Positions 58,501 to 64,000 of a stretch of DNA of 64,000 nt are shown here, in pieces. This DNA is from Megalonaias nervosa (lineage: Eukaryota; Mollusca; Bivalvia; Unionida; Unionidae), in NCBI GenBank assembly GCA_016617855.1, contig JAECUM010001074.1, positions 17,187-81,186 of the forward strand. The letters run 5' to 3'. Both the position numbers and the translations under genes were made by a program. The stretch's first letter is position 1; every line of letters begins with the position of its first letter. Below the pieces are notes generated by a model. That model worked only from the letters and a program-made list of their open reading frames with translations. It had not been told where the DNA came from and ran no database searches.

Positions 58501-61500
58501 TAAAGAAGTGTGCCTGGACAGAAGAAGAGGATCAGCTCATTTATGAACTCCACAAGAGATTTGGCAACAGATGGGCTGAGATAGCCAAGTATTTGCCAGG
58601 AAGGTAAGTTACAGTGCAGGCTCAAAGTGTAATGTCCATGCAAGATCTTAACCATGTAATTGTTTCTTGGTGTAGTTCAGTGATAAACATTGGTTTAGTT
58701 GTAATGCTTATGGATTGGGGCTTGTGGTAATTAGGATGTTTAAGGCACAAATTGAGATCTATGTCTATTTTATCAAACTGTCTCTAAAGAAAATCAATTG
58801 CAAGAGTTAGCACCTACATATGCCAAAATATAATTAATAATCTAAGCTTGACTTTTAGGGTTCATTTTTTTTATGCTTGTTCATTTATGAATTGCAAGCA
58901 GCTTGTGCTTTGGGCGAGTGGTTTTCGTTCTGTTTTGGAATGGTGATAAAGTGTTATTACTAACTTGCATTGATAGTATTTAAGTTCCTGCAATGCTCCA
59001 ACAGTGATAAACTAGTAAGTTGTCATTGGATATTCCATGAAATGCTTGCTATGAAGCTAGAATTCGACAGGATCAGTAAAATTGTGATTGTTTTTTAAAA
59101 AATTACTTTTGGTTAACTCACTAACCCTGTGTGCCATGAGGTACCATACTTCGGAGCTGGTACCATTATCATTATTTACAATACACCAAAAAGTGGGTGG
59201 TATTGCACAAAAGTAGACAGATGTGGCTCTACATTGATACCAAATAATTTAGGCCTTCTACTCTCAGTGCACAATGCAGGAGGAAAACATAATTTTTGAG
59301 ACCTGATTGGGGGGGGGGGGGCATAAATAACTGCTTGCCGGAACTGGAGTTTTTGTTCAGATTTCAGACCTTTTGGCCTGAGGTCTAAAGCAGACTGGTC
59401 AGAACTGTATACTAACAGGCGAACCTTTGCAAAAAGTAGGATAAGTTCAAGATTTGAAGTAAAAAGGGGCCAGGACAATGAAATGATGCTGCAATGGGGA
59501 AAAAAGTTTTACCCTTTTGCACATGTTTGAGCTAAATAGCCAGTTAAAACTAACGTCTTGAATAGGCATCCGGCTAAATGAAAATTGCTTGGCAGCAGAT
59601 GTATTTAAATGTATTCAAAAGTAACCCCAAAAATGCATTTCCTACCCTGATTTGAGGTGAAAATGACACGAATCACCATGGGTTAATGTATTAATATGTT
59701 TGTAAGCAAAACATACTACAAATCATTAAGACTGCTCTGGTGGCCTAGTGGTTAGAGCCTCCGCCTCAGATGTGGGAGGTCATGGGTTCAATCCCTGGCC
59801 GAGTCATACCAAAGACTTACAAAAATGATACAGCTGCCTCGCTTGACACTCAGCATTAAGAGGTTAGTGTTAGGACTGGTCAGCCTGGTGTCAGGATAAT
59901 GTGACTGGGTGGGACATCATGCTACATGTCTGTGGCATGATGCCCAAGTGCTAGACATCACTATAAACTGCCACACTGCAGACATCGTAGCGATATGACT
60001 GAAAAATTGTTAAAGCTACGTTAAAAAGTCCAAATCACACACACAAAAATCATTAACAAGATTAAAAAATCATTTTTGTTAGCTACTTGTCCCAGTGTCT
60101 GTTTAAGGACTAGAGGTGCACTTTATTATCGGTTTACTATTGTATTAATTCCAGTGGTATGCAACAGGGTACTTTTTCATTGTACCAGTACTGCAGTAGT
60201 CTCCATCATTTAGTAATTATGGACATTCATGAGTAATCATGTATAGAATTTAATTATGTTAATATATTTTCATTTTTCATGACAATATAATTAAGTTTTT
60301 TTTTTTTACAAAACAGTTGTAATTGTCAAAAATAAAGTTTGAATAGTAGAAGTAAACTTATATTTATGATCCTTTAATCATATGTTTGACGCATGTCCTG
60401 TGGCCAGATGGGATGATGTGAAAGATGAGGCAAATCGAACGTCTGGAAAACAGGGTCTGTAGGGGACCTTGAAAAGCCTTGAAAAATGAATTGTTCCCTC
60501 GAGGCCTTGAAAACACATTGAAAATTCAAAATATTGTCAGTGTACCTTGAAAAGCCTTGATTTTCATGAAACCTAAAGGAATTAATAAAATAGTTGTTGT
60601 TTTACAGAATTTAATAAAAAGAAAAAACGGGAAAAACAACAAAAAAAACAATCTCTCGCTAAGTTTGTGCTGGAATGGAAATTTTTCCACAACTGGCCTT
60701 TGCACAGTCGTACATTTTGAACTTCTGATTGTATGAAGCCCGGATGTAGCAGTGGTTTCAATTTTATCATTCGCTTCGACATGGCTGGCTGCCGATTCCA
60801 ATTTTGGTGGCTAGATGAAGAAAACTATAAAGTTTGGATTATGTTATCTTTCTCAGAGAGCTTTGCAAAATGCAAATTATGCCAGAAGGATATTGATTTG
60901 CATGCAATGGGAGAGAGTGCTCCACATTTACATGCAGCTGAAAAAAACCCCAAGCTCTTGGCCTAATGGCACTTGATATAGGCAAAACAAGAAGCCTTCA
61001 GCATGAAATCATTTTTGACAAAATAGGGATGTCTGTGAACACAGAGATTCAAGTTTTAAAATAGAAACTGTATATAGTCTTAATTATGAAATTAGTTCAA
61101 TCTGGTTCTATTTTTAGGATTGAGTGGAAATAGGACAAATGATAATTGCAATGAACATAATAAATCTAAAAATATATAATGCAGCTAAGCTGAGAGAAAT
61201 ATTAATATATCTAAAATGAAATAGTTCAAAATATCCATACGCTGTTTTTAAATAAGTGATAATATAAAAAACAAATATCTTTACTTTTTATGTTTATGGG
61301 GATGAGTGAAGAAGAAAGGAAGATACTGAAAAAGACATTGAGACAAGTACAGCTGCTACTGATGACTATGCATTGAAAGCAAAGCAAAGATCCATAGGAA
61401 AACTTTCTTTATCACGACATCAAAATAATTTGAGAAAAAGAGAAAAGGACAAAATCGCTGAACTTGGAGCTCTTGGAAAACTGCTTGATGACAAAGCTAC

Positions 61501-63482
61501 AGGAACTGAAAAATTCACTCTAAAATATTTTGAACTTTGTAAATAGTGTAGTTTAGACAAAGTAAATGAACTTTGTTCAGTGACTACATTATTCTAATGC
61601 CCAGATGTAGGATGTTTAATATTAATGGGAAAGATATCAATGATCATACTATTGACTTCATGTTTTATTTTTGTTGTTATAAAAATAAATTTGCAAGAAA
61701 TGTTCCTTGTATGGAGTACTAGTAAGTATCAGCTTGTGTTTACATACAGTTTCATTTATGTATCCTTTAAAATTAATGTAATAATGCACCTTGAAAATGT
61801 GATTTTGAACCTTGATAAACCTTAAAAAAACCTTGAAAATTTTGAAAGAAATGTGCTACTAACCCTGGGAAAAATTTTGGATTAAAAAACAATCTTTTGT
61901 GTTATATGCAAGCGTATGTTAATGTGTTAAGTACACATGTTCCTTTGCAAGACTGCAAATCATCCTAAGATTTTCAGGAGAGCAGTTTTCTGTTTCAATT
62001 TTACATAATTTCTCATGTCCGCTAAATATTTTGTTGTTCATGGAATCTTTTATGCTATCTTGCCCCGGTGATGGCATCCCACTCAAAGTTTCCATGCCTG
62101 TTATATCAATAGTATAGGGAGTAGATTGTAGGCTTCATGGTCAACACTAACCATATTTATCAGCAAGCTGTCTCATTTTAGCACAGTGTCTTTAACAGGG
62201 TGTAAGCTATGGTGTAAGCTGAATCATGTCACTTTTAGTTTTCAGATTACAACTTATACAACAATGAACATACAAATTCCTCTTCTATAAGGTACTGTCC
62301 ATTTAACTGGGGGGCAGAGCTGCATTTTGTTTTGAGCTGAGATATTTTATTTTCATTTATCTCAAGATAATAATTTTTTTCAGATAATATAATGGATATA
62401 ATGTAGTGTTATTTTGCTGTAAATCAGAGCAAGATATTTTTCCAGCTGTTGACAGAAAGTTTCAAAAATGTTCCATGCCACTGCTCTAGACAATTTCAGT
62501 ATTCCTTGATATGTATTGTAGTATGTTCTGAAATACTGCAGTACAGAATGCTTTGTGATACCCAGCTCTATTTAGGACTAAAACTTAATCGGTGGGTGAA
62601 TCCTGCCACCATTTGAAGAAAGGGAATTTTCTGAATATAGAGGATATAATGAAGAATTTATTGTATGGCATGAAAAGGTGTGCAATTTTTCCACATACTA
62701 TTAGTGTGGTTACTCAGTTTCATGTCTTTTAATAGACCCTGTTGTACATGGGACAGCAACTTTGGAGACGAAATTTAAATCCTGTTGGTGCTGCATGTGC
62801 CTTCGGCTTCATAAACATGCATAAAAAATTGCAACCGTCTTTAAATTCTTGGCAGCAGATGTTGTTCAAAGTGTTCGCTATTCATGAATTCATGCTCAAA
62901 AAAGCTGTGGTAAATCACTGATTACATATCAAAGAATTAAATAATAATAAATTCTGTTGTTCAATCTGTCTTCTAAAATTTACTTGTTACAAAAAGCATT
63001 CAATTGTCCATGTAGTTTCTAGAAGCATTTAACTTGTGTCATAATTTCAAGTCACATTCCAGCCATATTTGATATTAATGTTACAGTTCTTTGTATGCAA
63101 AAGGTAAGGAACATTGTGCCGAATGCCAGGTATACCTTGTTTAATTATCACTCTACTGTAAAGAATATTAAGATATTTTATGACTATGTCTAAATGTAGA
63201 ATGTTGTTGGCATTCCATGATATAGTGTTTTGTCTTTTTAAGAACTGATAATGCTATAAAGAATCACTGGAACTCCACTATGAAGAGACGTTATGAGAAC
63301 GAAGTGGAAACAAGTGCCAGCTTTGATCTGCCTTTGGTGTGCACTCACCCTTATACCCCAAGTTCCAGCAGTAACCTTCAGGGGATTCATCCAGTTCAAC
63401 TATTTAAGAATACTATTGATGGTAGTCAGACAGAGATGGTTCAAATTCCAATTTTTGGACAGCCAATCAACACTACAGCAAG
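49501..63482 (+). CDS. Myb proto-oncogene homologue (R1R2R3 Myb), six coding exons, 3' end off the window
   Basis: This is a three-repeat Myb transcription factor of the animal A/B/c-Myb family, a nuclear DNA-binding regulator of cell-cycle and differentiation genes. Coding exons are 49,501-49,535, 50,101-50,233, 51,837-51,989, 58,271-58,374, 58,475-58,603 and 63,243-63,482; all phases agree and give 264 codons plus two bases. Residues 1-50 are Ser/Asp-rich. R1 runs from GRWTKEE to about KVLNPDLIKG, R2 from PWTKEED to LNPEIKK, and R3 from WTEEEDQ to HWNSTMKRR. The evenly spaced tryptophans of R2 and R3 are present, as are QCQHRW, QCRERWHNHLNPE and RTDNAIKNHW, near-invariant in animal Myb. After R3 comes a Ser/Pro linker. 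The transactivation and C-terminal regulatory domains lie beyond the window. Whether it is closer to B-Myb or A/c-Myb cannot be decided here. Confidence 0.95.
50101..50233 (+). CDS. Myb exon: acidic/Ser-rich N-terminus and start of R1
   Basis: Acceptor TTTTCAG at 50,094-50,100. The exon encodes a Ser/Asp/Glu-rich stretch (SSDDETDDADSVEQD) and ends with LINRGRWTKEE, the first helix of R1. The donor GAG/GTTCTG is weak beyond the GT, but the cut is exactly where the next exon resumes with DEK. Confidence 0.85.
50385..50545 (+). repeat. 33 bp minisatellite in Myb intron
   Basis: Almost identical units ATAATCATTGTTGGAAGGAC + TATTCAGATTACT repeat about 4.5 times. The first and last units are diverged. 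Confidence 0.95.
50546..51836. other. Myb intron, non-coding
   Basis: A CT-rich tract lies at 51,126-51,195. Nothing else was recognised. Confidence 0.6.
51837..51989 (+). CDS. Myb exon: rest of R1 and R1-R2 junction
   Basis: Acceptor CCATTTCAG ends at 51,836; donor GAG/GTAAAG at 51,990. The 51 codons include DWKRIASYF, QCQHRWHKVLNPDLIKGPWT and the KE that begins R2. Phase 0 at both ends. Confidence 0.95.
51990..53329. other. Myb intron, non-coding
   Basis: No gene or clear repeat apart from a TTTG-rich stretch near 52,410-52,450. Confidence 0.6.
53330..53740. repeat. Degenerate tandem array in Myb intron, unit about 170 bp
   Basis: Units share GCTTAAGTTATA..CA, a CAACAAAC.TT line and TTTCAAGGTCAAG.T. 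This resembles the mollusc-type array at 43.9 kb. Confidence 0.5.
54480..56880 (+). mobile_element. DIRS/Ngaro-like retroelement remnant in Myb intron
   Basis: Two diagnostic pieces lie in order. At 55,084-55,110 VFQYFDDWLM matches the Y.DDWL active site of DIRS-type reverse transcriptases. At 56,373-56,636 FILLSLASVRRSEIHALL matches box A (catalytic Arg) of the tyrosine recombinase, and at 56,812-56,870 IKAHEVRACLNHSLDDV matches the His-x-x-Arg box. ISRWIVVTIKR lies between. The terminal Tyr was not found. A direct repeat of about 75 bp occurs at 54,565-54,710. The frames are broken, and a piggyBac-type MITE sits between the two enzyme parts. DIRS elements use a recombinase instead of an integrase. 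Confidence 0.7.
55587..56195 (+). mobile_element. piggyBac-type MITE, copy 1
   Basis: It is bounded by TTAA at both ends (55,587 and 56,192), with imperfect terminal repeats CTCATTCGG and CTGAATAAG. An inverted relative lies at 59,113-59,686. TTAA target duplication indicates a piggyBac-mobilised element. It interrupts the DIRS remnant and is therefore younger than it. Confidence 0.7.
56881..58270. other. Myb intron, non-coding
   Basis: AT-rich, no recognised element; the polypyrimidine and acceptor for the R2 exon are at 58,250-58,270. Confidence 0.6.
58271..58374 (+). CDS. Myb exon: R2
   Basis: Acceptor TTCAACAG; donor GAAAG/GTGGGT at 58,375. The exon encodes EDEKVLKLVQQFGPKKW, TIISKYLKGRTGKQCRE, the core of R2. 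The intron that follows is only 100 bp long and splits an Arg codon. Confidence 0.95.
58475..58603 (+). CDS. Myb exon: R2 end and most of R3
   Basis: Acceptor GTTTGTAG; donor GGAAG/GTAAGT at 58,604. The exon encodes WHNHLNPEIKKCAWTEEE and GNRWAEIAKYLPGR. Both junctions split codons in phase with their neighbours. Confidence 0.95.
59113..59686 (-). mobile_element. piggyBac-type MITE, copy 2
   Basis: Inverted relative of the 55,587 copy, with TTAA at both ends (59,113 and 59,683). It shares ACACCA..AAGTGGGTGGTAT and TTTTACCCTTTTGCACAT (complement in copy 1). Confidence 0.7.
59731..60030 (+). mobile_element. SINE family 1, full-length copy in Myb intron
   Basis: GGTGGCCTAGTGGTTAGAGC (A box) and ATGGGTTCAATCC (B box) lead into the same body as the copy at 17,378, ending AAAGCTACGTTAAAAAGTCC. 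AATCATTAA precedes the head and follows the tail, a target-site duplication. Confidence 0.92.
60451..61867 (+). mobile_element. hAT-type element with zinc-finger ORF in Myb intron
   Basis: The ends CAGGGTCTGTAG and CTACTAACCCTG form a short terminal inverted repeat flanked by GGAAAA-like bases on both sides, roughly 8 bp. The left end has repeats of CCTTGAAAAGCCTTGAAAA and the right end AACCTTGATAAACCTT. Inside, 60,781-60,965 encodes MAGCRFQFWWLDEENYK followed by CKLCQKDIDLHAMGES, a BED-like C2H2-type finger often found at the N-terminus of hAT transposases or related domesticated proteins. A second protein-like frame at about 61,318-61,545 (KIAELGALGKLLDDKATG) ends in a stop. No catalytic domain remains. 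Confidence 0.6.
61868..63242. other. Myb intron, non-coding
   Basis: No repeat was recognised; the acceptor GTCTTTTTAAG for the last visible exon ends at 63,242. Confidence 0.6.
63243..63482 (+). CDS. Myb exon: end of R3 and linker
   Basis: The exon completes the third repeat with RTDNAIKNHWNSTMKRRYEN, then about 55 residues of Ser/Pro/Thr-rich linker (HPYTPSSSSN) and ends at AG/GTATAG. Its phase leaves two bases for an exon beyond 64,000. Confidence 0.9.
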
Positions 63483-64000
63483 GTATAGTTAGCTTCTATC
63501 ATGAGGAATACTTCTACATAGTGGTGAAATTGATTTGACTTGTTTTTTTTTTTTCTCCATATATTTGTCGCAGACATGTTGACGAGTTTACACTGTAGTG
63601 CCAGATTTTATAAGCTTGTTGAAGAATTCTTTTGAAGAATTATTAGCTCTACTCATTCCCATGGTGTTGATGGTATGGCTAATATTTTCGCAACAATTGT
63701 GAGGATTAAAAATGTGTTGACTCCTTGAGTTAGAAAAACATCTTATTTCAGCTGCACACTTATTGTGATTAATTTGACTTGACATTTCTTTCTTTGAAGT
63801 ATGCTGTTGACCTACCTTGCACACTCCAGTAATCATGTCCACTTTTTATGTCCTGGTGTGTGCATATATGTTTGTGTTTTCTTAGGAGTACTACACCATC
63901 ATACCAAAAGTGGGTCATTGTGCCCTTTTTTATGTTTATGATATCACATACTTTTTTGTTTAATATCAGAACCCAGTGATTAAAATTTTCAGCATGATTT
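63483..64000. other. Myb intron, runs off the window
   Basis: No further exon with matching phase was recognised. Confidence 0.55.

Overview
The window is animal nuclear DNA, most likely from a lophotrochozoan and probably a mollusc. It is AT-rich, has spliced exons, microsatellites, tRNA-derived SINEs, MITEs and non-LTR and DIRS-type retroelements, and carries arrays of roughly 170 bp of a kind common in mollusc genomes. The species assignment is inference. No prokaryotic operon, CRISPR array or rRNA was found.

Bases 1 to about 15,300 are a decayed endogenous Polinton/Maverick (adintovirus-like) element. One side (1-6,330) carries a packaging ATPase, a zinc-ribbon plus phospholipase A2-like protein, a retroviral-type integrase, a very long replicase reading frame in which PolB, an SF1 helicase and an HNH domain follow one another, a small zinc-ribbon ORF, and a NUMOD/HNH endonuclease. 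The other side (9,001-15,237, all on the minus strand) is the virion module: a penton-like protein, a membrane protein, a tail-fibre-like protein, an adenain-type protease, a hydrophobic core protein, a double-jelly-roll capsid protein, a basic protein and a coiled-coil protein. The two sides meet across a pair of inverted repeats (6,387-6,483 and 8,333-8,420) that look like terminal inverted repeats facing each other. This suggests a tail-to-head junction of two copies or a circularly permuted insertion. Nearly every gene has stops or frameshifts, and a SINE has landed in the fibre gene, so the element is an old fossil.

From 15.3 to 35 kb the window is a graveyard of mobile DNA: a CCHC-type LINE ORF1 remnant, a jockey-like reverse transcriptase remnant, SINEs, two large foldback elements (30.1-31.36 and 32.78-33.95 kb), and two small hAT-type MITEs with exact 8 bp target duplications. 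A MITE with 16 bp perfect terminal repeats lies at 37.2 kb, with a partial relative at 28.1 kb.

The one clear host gene is an animal Myb proto-oncogene homologue (A/B/c-Myb type) on the plus strand. Six coding exons from 49,501 to 63,482 encode an acidic/serine-rich N-terminus, all three Myb repeats (R1, R2, R3) and the start of the linker; the gene runs off the right end. A CCAAT/GC-box/E2F-like segment near 35.55-35.65 kb is a candidate distant promoter. The introns hold a DIRS-like retroelement remnant, two piggyBac-type MITEs, a hAT-type element, a SINE, a 33 bp minisatellite and a mollusc-type tandem array.
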